This document shows, one piece after another, positions 28,101 through 36,487 of a DNA stretch of 62,019 nucleotides. Below the pieces are notes generated by a model. The model worked only from the letters and a program-made list of their open reading frames with translations, ran no database searches and was not told the DNA's origin. Source of the stretch: Verrucomicrobiota bacterium (GTDB lineage: Bacteria; Verrucomicrobiota; Verrucomicrobiia; Limisphaerales; J093); the NCBI GenBank assembly GCA_022710935.1, contig JAKLFY010000037.1, positions 1-62,019 on the forward strand. The letters are read 5' to 3'. Each line of letters begins with the position of its first letter. Positions within the stretch are counted from its first letter, which is position 1. Position numbers and translations under genes: made by a program.

Positions 28101-28899
28101 GGTCCAGGGCCTCGATTTGCTTGAACGCCTCGAAGGCCGCCTGATGCGAAACCGGCCGGCCCAGGCGACGCAGGACCTCGAGGCACTCGACCGCCTTCAG
28201 GTTCTCGGGCGGGAACTCGGCCAGCGCCTCGGTCCACTCCGCCGCCCAATCGTCGAGGGCTCGCTCGAACCAACCGGTCCAATGGGCCGGGGCCTCCTGG
28301 CGCAATCGCGACTCCTCGCGGGCCAGCCAGGCCTCGGGGTCGGGCAGCGTGCAGGTGAAGTCGTGCGCGCGGAGCACGAGGCGGCGGATGGTCTCATCGC
28401 TCGCTCCTCCATACACAAACACCAGTTCCTGAACAGCGCGGTCGGCTTCGTCCGTCCCGGCATAATGCCCCTCGAACACGCGCGTCAACACGTCGTCCAC
28501 CAGAACGGCGCGCTGGGCCTCGTCCAGGACGGTGAATTCGGGGTCGAGCCCCAGTTCCTGAAAATGGTCGCGCACGAGGTGGAGACAGAAGCTGTGGAGG
28601 GTCGAGATGCGCGCGCTGTCCACCAGGGCAAGCTGTTCGGCGATCCAACGGTCCTCCGGAGCCCCCTCGAGCGCCTGCTCGAGACGCTGCCGGATCCGCC
28701 GTCGCATCTCCGAAGCGGCCGCCTCGGTAAAGGTCACCAACAGGACTGCATCGAGTGAAACACGAGCCTCCGGATCCAGAATGCGCCGCACGCAGCGCTC
28801 GACCAGCGTGCTTGTCTTGCCCGTCCCCGCCCCGGCCACAACCAGAACATCCCCGACGGCTTCAATCGCGCGTTGTTGATCGGATGTCAGACCCGGCAT
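25129..28899 (-). CDS. addA: AddA-type helicase-nuclease (double-strand break repair)
   Basis: A 1256-residue UvrD-family helicase with a C-terminal nuclease. Motifs: LTSDQQRAIEA (Q motif), VVAGAGTGKTSTLVERCV (Walker A, about 19-36), LLVTFTEAAASEMRRRI (Ia), ISTLHSFCLHLVRDHF, YVFVDEYQDINAAQDRIV (Walker B), FLVGDVKQSIYRFRLA (III), VRLMSIHQSKGLEFPVVVVP (V, about 820) and LLYVAATRACDKLILVGS (VI). Near the C-terminus GVVDLAVM and IWIVDFKTDD (about 1190) are the PD-(D/E)XK nuclease residues. AddA unwinds and resects broken DNA ends together with AddB; no addB is in the window. It lies 21 bases after the alpha-galactosidase gene and overlaps the phosphoesterase start, an unusual grouping. AAGG shortly before ATG 28899 is a fair ribosome-binding site. 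Confidence 0.92.
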   Translation of the reverse strand: MPGLTSDQQRAIEAVGDVLVVAGAGTGKTSTLVERCVRRILDPEARVSLDAVLLVTFTEAAASEMRRRIRQRLEQALEGAPEDRWIAEQLALVDSARISTLHSFCLHLVRDHFQELGLDPEFTVLDEAQRAVLVDDVLTRVFEGHYAGTDEADRAVQELVFVYGGASDETIRRLVLRAHDFTCTLPDPEAWLAREESRLRQEAPAHWTGWFERALDDWAAEWTEALAEFPPENLKAVECLEVLRRLGRPVSHQAAFEAFKQIEALDRAWPHRKKTAWRKPLEPLLEEAAFLSSLIPCEGAIRADSGPNRARSKDPLREDWDWVRAPLMAMVALVREFGGAFARAKHELAAVDFHDLEQFALRLLWDSRAECPTPLAESLRLDLAYVFVDEYQDINAAQDRIVTALSRPGSRANRFLVGDVKQSIYRFRLAAPRIFQGYADAWGGGGSAASAVSLTDNFRSHEAILRFVNALFPLFMRREIGGVEYGPAARLRFGDPEARRPMAWRPAAADSSGREPVPGDGESPRADAAAEGRVREEARVEVHVRIDNRTAVDSGGSVFEGAEDEGAGERTGAEQEAALVAARLRALRDREFAVWSAARRDARPVSWGDMVILLRSPRNKAEAYAKVFEAAGVPLVAARRGLYDALEISDLLSLLEILDNPLQDIPLLAVLRSPLVGLTVTGLALVRLGQRSGPVWAALQRFHKQGPDQAAASALDAGAVEGGAWMRVDRFLARYERWRRIARRVALSQCLETVLDETHYEARIEVEPRGAQRRANVQRLLALTRQFDRFQRQGLFRFLRFVEAQRAVEFEPEPAVTEARDAVRLMSIHQSKGLEFPVVVVPDLGKRFNFDDTRGPILIEEELGFCPMVRPAGGVEAYPSLPHWLASRRERHELLGEEIRLLYVAATRACDKLILVGSVSAKRAEAGWPFAEAKALTARQIGSARCGLDWLGPVLTQLAGSADWLDQGVGQRGCFRWVRHDQPAPLSPPTGPAVETTPAAPAPAVWTALEGRLTWQYPWRAATVESAKTAVTTLRRRVTEETDRESRRLFPIPSGADPSHARARESGRVLTAAERGTAYHRFLESAALDTLARPDGVRAEVARLEHEGVLSGDEAAVLDLGALGAFGQSELGRRVIAERQQVRRELDFTLRLSPEDFERLAIPITRGLGADEFIIVQGVVDLAVMVSDQIWIVDFKTDDIATDGLQAKVESYAPQLRLYALALSRIYRRPVTEAWLYFFALGRAEPVPTYVQHDRA

Positions 28900-28920
28900 T
28901 GGCGGCCTTTCAATCTCGTT

Positions 28921-31410
28921 CTACAAACGCGAGTAGACCAGGACCGCGTCGCCCGGGAGGTCCGCGATCTCAACGGACAGCCCCACCTCGATCAACTCGA
29001 ACCCCGACACGTTCCGTGTGTCGCCCGAATCGAGATTGGTGACCGCATAGCGGGCCTCGGGATCGAGCCCGGCCAATTTGAAGCGCGCGCTCTCATAAAC
29101 GCTTTGGTCGCGCCGAAAGGCCTGGACCAGGCCCTGCCCCTTCTCCGGCAGATCGAACTGCCAGGCCATCCAGAGCGATCGATCCAAACTGTACGGAGTC
29201 AGCGGATAATAGTCGCCATAATAGCAGTCAGCGTAGCGTCGCCACTGGCCGAGCACCCGGCGAATCATGTCGTAATCCAGATCCTTGCGGCGCACGTCGA
29301 AGCAGGCGGTGAAATGCGTGTGCATCGTGCTGCGCAAGAGATATGGCGAAAGGGCGCCCGAGCCGGTCCCGGTCCCCTGGAACGGCACCCAGAACGAGAG
29401 CCCGTAGGTGTGTCCCTGGTTGCCCACCGGTTCCATGATGTAATCGCTGCGCAGCAGCGGCACGGCGCGGCGCAGTGTCTCGAGGTCGTTCCGGCGGCCG
29501 CCCGACGCACACGAGTCGATCAGCATATTCGGGTGGCGGCGGCGCAATTCGTCCCAATAGGCCAGGTAGCCGGTGACGTGGTGGTTTTCGGTGATGCCCT
29601 GGCGGTCTTCGGCATCGTTCCGCCGCCAGGAATCGAGCGGGTCCATGTTGAAATCCTGACGGTACAGATCGATCCCCTGCTCGGTCAGAAGCCGGTCCAC
29701 GTGGTCAGTGAGCCAACGGCGCGCCGCGGCGTCGCCGAGGTTGAGGAGACCGCCGTTCTTTCCGCCCAGGATCCACTCGGGATGACTCTCGGCGAGCCAG
29801 GTGCCGCTGTGAACCCGCTCGGGCTCGAACCAGACAATGGTCTTCACGCCCTTGGCGCGCGCATAATCCGAGATGGGGCGGAGACCGCCTGGAAACCGGT
29901 TTGTGTCGACCTCCCACGTGCCGGTCCTGGGCCAACTGCCCTCGCACCAATACCAGCCGGCGTCCATCCACCAGTAGTCGAGCGGCAGCCGCTCTTCGAG
30001 ATAGCGGTCCACGAACAGCTTCTGGTTCGCGGTGTTGGCGTTGATCATCTCCCCGAACTGGTGCGAGCTGCACGCGGCCATCTGCACGGGCGGCAGACTG
30101 CCGCCCGGACGCGGCAGATTGTGCGCCAGCATCCAGCGGCGCCAGAGGTTCTGGGCGCGGATCCAATCGCCGCGCCAGAACTGAAGCGCCATGAGCGGCG
30201 TGCGAACCTCCTCACCCGGACGAAGCCTGAGGCGGGTCTTCTCCTGGCCGGCCGTGATTCGCAGGCCCGTGGCCTGGTCACGCGCGAACTGCGCAGCCCA
30301 TTGTCCGGGCCAGCCCACGACCACGATGACGCCGGCGTCCGGCCCTGCGACATTGAAATAGGGCATGTCACTGTTCGTCGGACGCCCGCCTGCCGCCGTG
30401 ATGCGCTTGACGGTTCCGGGCTGCAGCACAGTCTGGAAGGGTTCGAAGTCGCTGGCCAGGCACGGGCTGCCCCTGAAATGGTGCAGAACAAACTCGCCTC
30501 GGCCCGACCGCTCGAACCCGAGATCGAGCGCCAAAATGTCCGAAAGAACCGGCGTCTCGACCTGCCCCTGATTCTTGAAGTGCACCGTCCACTCGACGGT
30601 CGGGAAATCGCGATACTCGATCGCCACGCACCGCACTTCGAGCCCGGTCCCCTTGTCACTGTAAAGGACCGTGTGCTCGATGCGCCTCTCGTCGAGATCC
30701 CGACTTGACCGCACAGCCGTCCAGGCAGGAAGAAGATCGGCGGACCTCTTGCCGTCGTATGTGAAGGCAAATGGCGAGTCGGCGCTCAGCGGTTTGCCGA
30801 CGCCGCCTTCGACCAGCGGCAGATCCGCAAGCCAAACCTGCCGACCGTCCTCGAGCAGCACCCGCGCCTCGGCCCAGTCCGCCTGATCGCAACTGATCCC
30901 ATCGCCACCGTCCTCCACCACCAGCGCAAACTCCACTGCGCCGCCCAGCGCGACACGGACCGGCACACCCGCCATGCCCTCCCGCAGGAGTGCGGACTTG
31001 AAGCGTTGCTGCCCGTCCACCTCGACAGAGAAACGCACGCTGCCCCGCCCGCCGCTCGTCTGCTCGTTGCTGTCCACACCGACGACGGCGTTGAGCCCGG
31101 CGCCTCGGCCCGGCAAACGCACGACAAGCCGGCTCGATGCGTGGCAATAGAGGCCGCGCGTGTAAGTGGCTTCCGCGATGCGCAGCGGTTTGCCGGCGCG
31201 CGAGTTCAGTTGGACCGGATCGTTGTTGGCCAGCACGTGGAGCCCCGATGCGGGCTTCGCGGTTTCGGTCACCGCCCGGAACTTGGCCGCGGCCCACCGG
31301 GCGGCTTCTTCGCGTTCAATCTCGGTCGGGGCAACCGCCCACGCGGCCAGAGAGCAGGCGAGGGCCCCCGCAAGCGCGAGGGCAGGAAAGGTCATCGGAC
31401 GTGTCTTCAT
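28921..31410 (-). CDS. Secreted alpha-galactosidase, NPCBM plus GH36
   Basis: An 829-residue protein from ATG 31410 with a signal peptide (FPALALAGALACSLAAWAVA); the longer frame upstream lacks homology. Residues about 55-200 are an NPCBM domain (GLYCHASSRLVVRLPG, VGVDSNEQTSGGRGSVRFSV, VEDGGDGISCDQADWAEARV), thought to bind galactose-rich glycans. The GH36 part follows: YWWMDAGWYW, TIVWFEPERVHSGTWLAE, the nucleophile Asp in YRQDFNMDP (about 585), and the acid/base Asp in LIDSCASGGRRNDLE (about 630-645). GH36 enzymes release alpha-linked galactose from oligosaccharides. Both catalytic Asp are present. It is the first gene of a leftward cluster with addA and a phosphoesterase; the divergent region upstream holds two hairpins. 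Confidence 0.9.
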   Translation of the reverse strand: MKTRPMTFPALALAGALACSLAAWAVAPTEIEREEAARWAAAKFRAVTETAKPASGLHVLANNDPVQLNSRAGKPLRIAEATYTRGLYCHASSRLVVRLPGRGAGLNAVVGVDSNEQTSGGRGSVRFSVEVDGQQRFKSALLREGMAGVPVRVALGGAVEFALVVEDGGDGISCDQADWAEARVLLEDGRQVWLADLPLVEGGVGKPLSADSPFAFTYDGKRSADLLPAWTAVRSSRDLDERRIEHTVLYSDKGTGLEVRCVAIEYRDFPTVEWTVHFKNQGQVETPVLSDILALDLGFERSGRGEFVLHHFRGSPCLASDFEPFQTVLQPGTVKRITAAGGRPTNSDMPYFNVAGPDAGVIVVVGWPGQWAAQFARDQATGLRITAGQEKTRLRLRPGEEVRTPLMALQFWRGDWIRAQNLWRRWMLAHNLPRPGGSLPPVQMAACSSHQFGEMINANTANQKLFVDRYLEERLPLDYWWMDAGWYWCEGSWPRTGTWEVDTNRFPGGLRPISDYARAKGVKTIVWFEPERVHSGTWLAESHPEWILGGKNGGLLNLGDAAARRWLTDHVDRLLTEQGIDLYRQDFNMDPLDSWRRNDAEDRQGITENHHVTGYLAYWDELRRRHPNMLIDSCASGGRRNDLETLRRAVPLLRSDYIMEPVGNQGHTYGLSFWVPFQGTGTGSGALSPYLLRSTMHTHFTACFDVRRKDLDYDMIRRVLGQWRRYADCYYGDYYPLTPYSLDRSLWMAWQFDLPEKGQGLVQAFRRDQSVYESARFKLAGLDPEARYAVTNLDSGDTRNVSGFELIEVGLSVEIADLPGDAVLVYSRL

Positions 31411-31976
31411 GCGTCTGTACTGCCGCCGCACTCTCCCGCAACCGCACATGCGCGTCAATCCAAGCGAGCTTTGGCGATCGAGGCCAGGATGCATGGCCGC
31501 GCGACAATCGAAGTCGCTGGTAAGGGATGGTCTCCAGAAGGAGCAGTCTCTGTCGAATCGACAGTGGAGCGGGGACGTCCTGGAGTGGGGACGTGCTCGT
31601 CCCCGATCAATGGGATCGCAGAATGTGTTTGCGGGCGACGAGGACGTCGCCCCTCCGGCGTGGAGGTTGGAGCAGGCAGTGGTGCGGCGGTTCACCGCCG
31701 CCTTTCGATGACGATCTCCGATCACTGCCACCAAGGCGGCGCTGAAGCCCACAGATCACACACGTTCTCGCGAAGATCACGCGATCGGGCCATCGTCGGG
31801 CTCTTTGGCTCTTTGCCTGTCCAGCCTTTTCCCCTTGACCCATCGTGGTTTGGCACTGAGAATTGAAATGGCTAGTATGGTGTGACCGGCAGGGTGGGGC
31901 CTCTTCGCAGGAGGTCTGCGCGAGCAGGCATGCGAAGGGGGACTCTGTGGGCACATTGTGAGAACCACTGCAGACA
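31411..31976. other. Divergent intergenic region with hairpins
   Basis: About 570 bases between the GH36 gene and the PA14/lectin gene. It contains two strong hairpins, listed separately, and no supported gene. Promoters for both flanking genes should lie here. Confidence 0.4.
31587..31652. repeat. Pair of GC-rich hairpins (REP-like)
   Basis: GGGGACGTGCTCGTCCCC (31587-31604; 7-bp stem, TGCT loop) is followed after 28 bases by GGGCGACGAGGACGTCGCCC (31633-31652; 8-bp stem, AGGA loop). The two share the GACG/CGTC core. The pair resembles a bacterial interspersed repeat; function is unknown. Confidence 0.6.
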
Positions 31977-34900
31977 ATGAAGAGAAAATGCTTAATTGGA
32001 TTCATGGCAGCGGTCGGGCTAGGATCCCTCGGGGCGCTGGCGGGTTCGGCGTCCTGGGATTTCACCGCCGACCCCACGGATCCCACGCAAGTTCCACACC
32101 CGATCACTCTCCTGGGCAGCACCGTCTCTGGTGGCGCCTCGGGCGGTGGCGAGTGGATTAATTGGGATTATGGCTCTGACGGCACCACGATTGGTTTCCT
32201 GTCCATCTCCGGCCCCTCCGCGGGAACATGGTCCAAGATCATCTTCCCCGACATCGACAATGGCGTGACGGTTGCAGCGTTCACGTTCGAGTGCATGCTG
32301 CGTGTGGGCAATGGCACCGCCTCCCCGGCGGACGGCTTCAACATCAGTTACGCGCGGGCCAATGACCCGACGTTCACCAAAGACGGCAGCGGGAATTACC
32401 AGGCCGGCGGTTGGTCGGGCACCGTGAACGAACCGGGTTCGGTCGGCGGCTCGATGGCTGGCCTGGCCGAAGAAGGCACGATCACGGGTCTGTCCATCGG
32501 CTTCGACGCCTGGCAGAGCAACAGCGAGATGTGGCCGTTGGATCTCAACGCAGGCCTGTACGACGTCATCGGTCTGAGCGTTCGCGTGGACAACAAGATC
32601 GTGAGCCAGGTGTCGCTGCCAACGCTCAACGGCGCGTGCGACGATAACACATCGATGCAGACCGGTCCGCAGAACGCCGCTGACCCAGCCGACTGGTCGG
32701 TCCTCTGCTGGCAGCCGTTCAAGGTCCAGTTGACCGAGGACAAGCACTTGTCCGTGTGGTGGAAAGGCCGCGCGGTCGTGGACAACCTTGCGGTTGATTT
32801 CAACCCGAGCCCCGGCCGGTTGGTTTTCGGCGGCCGCACCGGCGACGCCTATCAGAACACGCACGTCGACGACATCGTGCTGACCACGATCCCGGCGGAC
32901 AAACCGCTGATCACCGCGGCCAGCGCCGACGCCGTGAGCGTTTCAGCGCAACTCGAAGATGCCGGGGCCATCACCGTCGACCAGGACACCGTGAAAATGA
33001 AGGTGAATGGTGCCGACGCAACGCCGCTGACATTCAGCAAGACCGGCACAACAACCACGGTTCGATGGGCCTCGCCGACCTACCTGGCCTCCGGCGCGAG
33101 CATCCCCGTTGACATCGAGTTCAAGGACAGCACGGGCCGAACCATCTCCGGGACAGTGACGGCAGTCGTCGCCGCTTACAACCGGCTCCCCGCTGCCTAC
33201 CAGGTGCCGACCGCCTCGGTCGACACCGGCAAGCCCGGCTTCCTGATCCACCCCTACCAGACCGAGGCACTCCAGCCCAACACGCTCTGGTGGACAGAGG
33301 AACAGTTGGCCGGCTTGCGCGGAGACAACATCGCCGATCTGACCGGCGCCACCGGCGGTTACTACACGCATGAGACCGTGGTGAATTTCAACATGGCAGC
33401 CCCGGCCGCCGTCGGTAACTTCAATGTCGATAACGGCTTCGAAGATCTGATGTTCCCCGGCTTCCCCGGATCCACAGGTCTCACCGGTTCCTCGACCGAA
33501 GAAATGCTCGCCTATGTCGAATTCCCGACCGCCGGCATGTATCAACTCGGCGTCAACAGCGACGACGGCTTCCGCGTCAGCGTGGGCACGGCCCCAGGCG
33601 ACCTGACCGGCCTCATCGTCGGCCAGTTCGACGGCGGGCGCGGGGCTTCGGACACGATCTTCACGATCGTCGTCGATCCGCCCGGCATCTACCCGATCCG
33701 CCTGATTTGGGAAAACGGCTCAGGCGAGCTTCCCGGCAACGGCGCGAACTGCGAGTTCTTCAGCGTCAAGGACGGCGTGAAGACCCTGATCAACGACGTT
33801 GCCAACGGCGGCCTCAAGGCCTACCGCGAGAGCAGCGCCGCCGCTCCCTGGATCTCGAAGATCCGCCCGCTCCGCGGCGAAGCGGTCCTCCCGGATCCGG
33901 TCATCACGGCCGAGATCACCCACGGTGCCTCCCCGGTGAACAATGGCAGCGTCAAGGTGAAGCTCAACGGCACCGAGACCGCGGCCGATGTCGTGACCGC
34001 TGGCGGCAAGACGACCGTCACGATTCCGCGCCCGGCGGCGTTCCTGCCGGCCGGCACGTACACCGTCACGATCGACCTGACGGACTCGGGGACGCCAGCC
34101 AAGGCCTACACCTTCCAGTGGCAGTTCAACGTTGGCGCTTACCAGGTCTACCAGGCGCCTTACGGCGCCGGTGGCACGTGGAACGTCTACCTGGTCACAC
34201 GCGGCGCGAAGAATTGGGTGGCGGCCGAAGTGGCGGCCAAGGCTTCCGTCGAGCCCTTCTCCGGCCAGAAGAAATCCGGCCACCTGGTCACCCTCGCCTC
34301 CGCCGAGGAGCGCAACTTCGTCCGGATGATCGCCACCGGAGAGAGCGTCTGGATCGGCCTGACCGACAACGAACTCTACGGCGGCTTCGAGTCCGGGACA
34401 GACGGCAGCATCGGCTGGGTTTGGGTCACGGGTGAAGAGTACACCTACTACGAGTGGAATGCGGGCGAGCCCAACAACGCGGGCACGGGAGAAGACGCCG
34501 CGGAGATGATCGACACCGGTCTGTTCAACGACAACATCACGGGCATCCCGCCCGAGGGCAGCGGCACCACGCGCTCCTACGTGGTCGAGTACGAGACCCG
34601 GGCGTCCGCCAAGCTGGCAGACCTCAGGCCCGGCCTGTTCCCCGACGGCCCGCTTCCTGGACCGGAAGCCCCCTGCGGGGCGTTTGCCATCCGGGCGGTT
34701 CGCGACGTCGGCAACGTCGGAAACATCGCGACAGCCTTCAACGCGTTGTATAACCCCAACGCGTCCATCGTCGACACCACCTCGCCGGTCGTGAACTTCA
34801 ACGACCCGGGTGGCGCCGGCGGCCCCGGGATCTTCCGCGCTGAGCTCACCTTCCCGGGCGACCGCGACGGGGACGACAATGACTTCGTCATCTCGGCCAC

Positions 34901-36014
34901 GACCAAGATCAAGATCACCGAGGCCGGCCTGTACACGTTCGGCGTGCACTCGGACGACGGCTTCGCGCTGCGCATCCGGGGAAAGAACTGGGTGAGCGTG
35001 AGCGGCGCCGGCCAGTTCGCCCCGGGCGGCACGGACACCATCACCTACCAGTTTGGCACGGGTGATGCCAATACCCGCGGCGTCATCGACCTCGCGGTGG
35101 GCGAGTACGACCTCGACTTCGTCTTCTTCGAAGACGGCGGTGGCGCGTTCGCCGAGCTGTATGCAGCCAAGGGCGAGTACGCCAATGACGCGGACGCCGC
35201 GAAGTGGCAGTTGGTCGGCGCGAACGGCCTGCTCGTTCCGGGCGTGTCGGCCGCCGGCTGGACCGTCGCGTACTCTCAACCCGGCGGGACGGCCCTCAAC
35301 TCGATCGCCAACGCCGAGGCCGAACTGGTGGGCGCTCCCACCGTGACCGGCGTGCCCAAGATCCAATATGCGGATCCCGAAGCGGCTGGCGGAACCCAGG
35401 CCGGTTCCCTGCCGTTCCCGAACAACACGGCCGCCGACGACGACGACTTCGCCATCCTCGGCGAGGCGCAGCTCGTGATCCCGGCCGACGGGACCTATTA
35501 CTTCGGATTCCAGGGCGACGACGGCGGTTATCTCCAGATCGTCGGCCAGACCTGGGACCGCATCGTGGCGACCGCGAATGGCGGCCTTGGCATCATCAAC
35601 GGCGATCGCATCCAGTTCGATGCCAACACGGGTGACAGCTATACGGTCGGGGCCATCACCCTCGCCCAGGGCACCTACACCATCCGCACCCTCTTCTGGG
35701 AGCGGGGTGGCGGCGGTTACCACTGGGTGTTCGGATCGGCGCCCAACGACGTCCACTTCCCTGGCAGCGTCCTCCTCGCCAACGCCGCAACCGCGGGCAC
35801 ATGGCCGATCGAGATCGTCCCGTGCGCCGGCCAGCCGGAGATCACCGTCACCAAGAACACCGACGGCACGATCACCATCTCGTGGACCAACGGTGGAACC
35901 CTCCAAGCCGCGACGAGCATCCTCGGACCGTGGCAGGATGTGACCGCCACGAGCCCGTACACGTTCACGCCGGAAGCCGGTGTGCCGTACATGTTCGGGC
36001 GCATCAAGAAGTAG
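31977..36014 (+). CDS. Large secreted protein with three PA14-type domains and a C-type lectin domain
   Basis: A 1345-residue protein with a signal peptide (CLIGFMAAVGLGSLGALAGS). Residues about 26-310 look like a jelly-roll (LamG-type) domain (GNGTASPADGFNISYA, VWWKGRAVVDNLAVDF). A PA14-like unit lies at about 460-620 (YVEFPTAGMYQLGVNSDDGF). Residues about 740-875 are a C-type lectin-like domain (GHLVTLASAEERNFV, VWIGLTDNELYGGFES, YYEWNAGEPNNAGTGEDAAE). Two more PA14-like units lie at about 955-1070 (ITEAGLYTFGVHSDDGFALR) and 1140-1260 (IPADGTYYFGFQGDDGGYLQ). The end (ATSILGPWQDVTATSPYTFT) is a short module shared with other secreted proteins here. All domains bind sugars, so attachment to polysaccharide is inferred. 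A strong terminator follows. Confidence 0.85.
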   Translation: MKRKCLIGFMAAVGLGSLGALAGSASWDFTADPTDPTQVPHPITLLGSTVSGGASGGGEWINWDYGSDGTTIGFLSISGPSAGTWSKIIFPDIDNGVTVAAFTFECMLRVGNGTASPADGFNISYARANDPTFTKDGSGNYQAGGWSGTVNEPGSVGGSMAGLAEEGTITGLSIGFDAWQSNSEMWPLDLNAGLYDVIGLSVRVDNKIVSQVSLPTLNGACDDNTSMQTGPQNAADPADWSVLCWQPFKVQLTEDKHLSVWWKGRAVVDNLAVDFNPSPGRLVFGGRTGDAYQNTHVDDIVLTTIPADKPLITAASADAVSVSAQLEDAGAITVDQDTVKMKVNGADATPLTFSKTGTTTTVRWASPTYLASGASIPVDIEFKDSTGRTISGTVTAVVAAYNRLPAAYQVPTASVDTGKPGFLIHPYQTEALQPNTLWWTEEQLAGLRGDNIADLTGATGGYYTHETVVNFNMAAPAAVGNFNVDNGFEDLMFPGFPGSTGLTGSSTEEMLAYVEFPTAGMYQLGVNSDDGFRVSVGTAPGDLTGLIVGQFDGGRGASDTIFTIVVDPPGIYPIRLIWENGSGELPGNGANCEFFSVKDGVKTLINDVANGGLKAYRESSAAAPWISKIRPLRGEAVLPDPVITAEITHGASPVNNGSVKVKLNGTETAADVVTAGGKTTVTIPRPAAFLPAGTYTVTIDLTDSGTPAKAYTFQWQFNVGAYQVYQAPYGAGGTWNVYLVTRGAKNWVAAEVAAKASVEPFSGQKKSGHLVTLASAEERNFVRMIATGESVWIGLTDNELYGGFESGTDGSIGWVWVTGEEYTYYEWNAGEPNNAGTGEDAAEMIDTGLFNDNITGIPPEGSGTTRSYVVEYETRASAKLADLRPGLFPDGPLPGPEAPCGAFAIRAVRDVGNVGNIATAFNALYNPNASIVDTTSPVVNFNDPGGAGGPGIFRAELTFPGDRDGDDNDFVISATTKIKITEAGLYTFGVHSDDGFALRIRGKNWVSVSGAGQFAPGGTDTITYQFGTGDANTRGVIDLAVGEYDLDFVFFEDGGGAFAELYAAKGEYANDADAAKWQLVGANGLLVPGVSAAGWTVAYSQPGGTALNSIANAEAELVGAPTVTGVPKIQYADPEAAGGTQAGSLPFPNNTAADDDDFAILGEAQLVIPADGTYYFGFQGDDGGYLQIVGQTWDRIVATANGGLGIINGDRIQFDANTGDSYTVGAITLAQGTYTIRTLFWERGGGGYHWVFGSAPNDVHFPGSVLLANAATAGTWPIEIVPCAGQPEITVTKNTDGTITISWTNGGTLQAATSILGPWQDVTATSPYTFTPEAGVPYMFGRIKK

Positions 36015-36043
36015 CATTCACTGCGTTTGGACGCAGTCGCATC

Positions 36044-36077
36044 GAGGCCGGGGCTCACGCTCCGGCCTCTTTTTTTT
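36044..36077 (+). terminator. Rho-independent terminator
   Basis: GAGGCCGG (36044-36051) pairs with CCGGCCTC (36062-36069) and is followed by eight T. It lies about 30 bases after the stop of the PA14/lectin gene. A smaller hairpin (CTGCGT-ttgg-ACGCAG, 36021-36036) precedes it. Confidence 0.9.
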
Positions 36078-36093
36078 CCGCCCTGATCGAGCG

Positions 36094-36412
36094 GTGCGTC
36101 TGGTTGCCCTCGGTGTTCCGTCGCCCGGCGAGGGCACCGGGCCTGCCTCCGATGGAAACTCCCGGTGTAGGCCGCGTGCCCCCACGCGGCGCGAGGACAG
36201 ACATCGGCGCAGACGCCGGGTCAGGGGATCCGGCCTACAAAGGGGCGGACACCGATGTTGTAGGCCGCGTGCCCCCACGCGGCGCGAGGACAGACATCGG
36301 CGCAGACGCCGGGTCAGGGGACCCGGCCTACAAAGCGGCGGACACCGATGTTGTAGGCCGCGTGCCCCCACGCGGCGCAAACTCCATTCCAACCGACACA
36401 CTACGGATGCAC
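36094..36412 (+). repeat. Hairpin repeat element, locus 1 (three 93-bp-spaced units)
   Basis: A 319-bp non-coding element. It contains the palindrome GCCGCGTGCCCCCACGCGGC at 36171-36190, 36264-36283 and 36357-36376, exactly 93 bp apart, and a second hairpin GCCGGGTCAGGGGACCCGGC (36308-36327; at 36215-36234 one base differs). The left part has a variant of the CCCGGTGAGGGCACCGGG hairpin (about 36123-36141). Ends are related to the inverted ends of loci 2 and 3 but are degenerate (about 12 of 22 positions). It is one 93-bp unit longer than locus 2. Confidence 0.85.
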
Positions 36413-36487
36413 TGCTGACGAAGCTCGTACAGAAACCGTTTGACTTGGCTCGCCTTGTCGGAATAATCCGTCCAGACATTCCGACCT

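Noticed and set aside
28873-30708. A 611-codon rightward frame antisense to the GH36 gene
   Set aside because: Covered by the GH36 gene, whose catalytic motifs are intact; no motif in the antisense product.
31411-31752. N-terminal extension of the GH36 frame
   Set aside because: It contains the intergenic hairpins and precedes a clean signal peptide at 31410.
33720-36017. A 765-codon leftward frame antisense to the PA14/lectin gene
   Set aside because: Composition is Gly/Arg/Val/His-rich without domains; the sense strand has a signal peptide, recognised domains and a terminator.
36094-36412. 93-bp tandem units as a CRISPR array
   Set aside because: Units are near-identical throughout with no variable spacers, contain two hairpins each, and occur at several loci without cas genes.
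36094-36412. Coding frames through the hairpin element (reading VGRVPPRGARTDIGAD)
   Set aside because: The same translation appears at several loci only because the DNA repeat does; there is no start site or conserved length.
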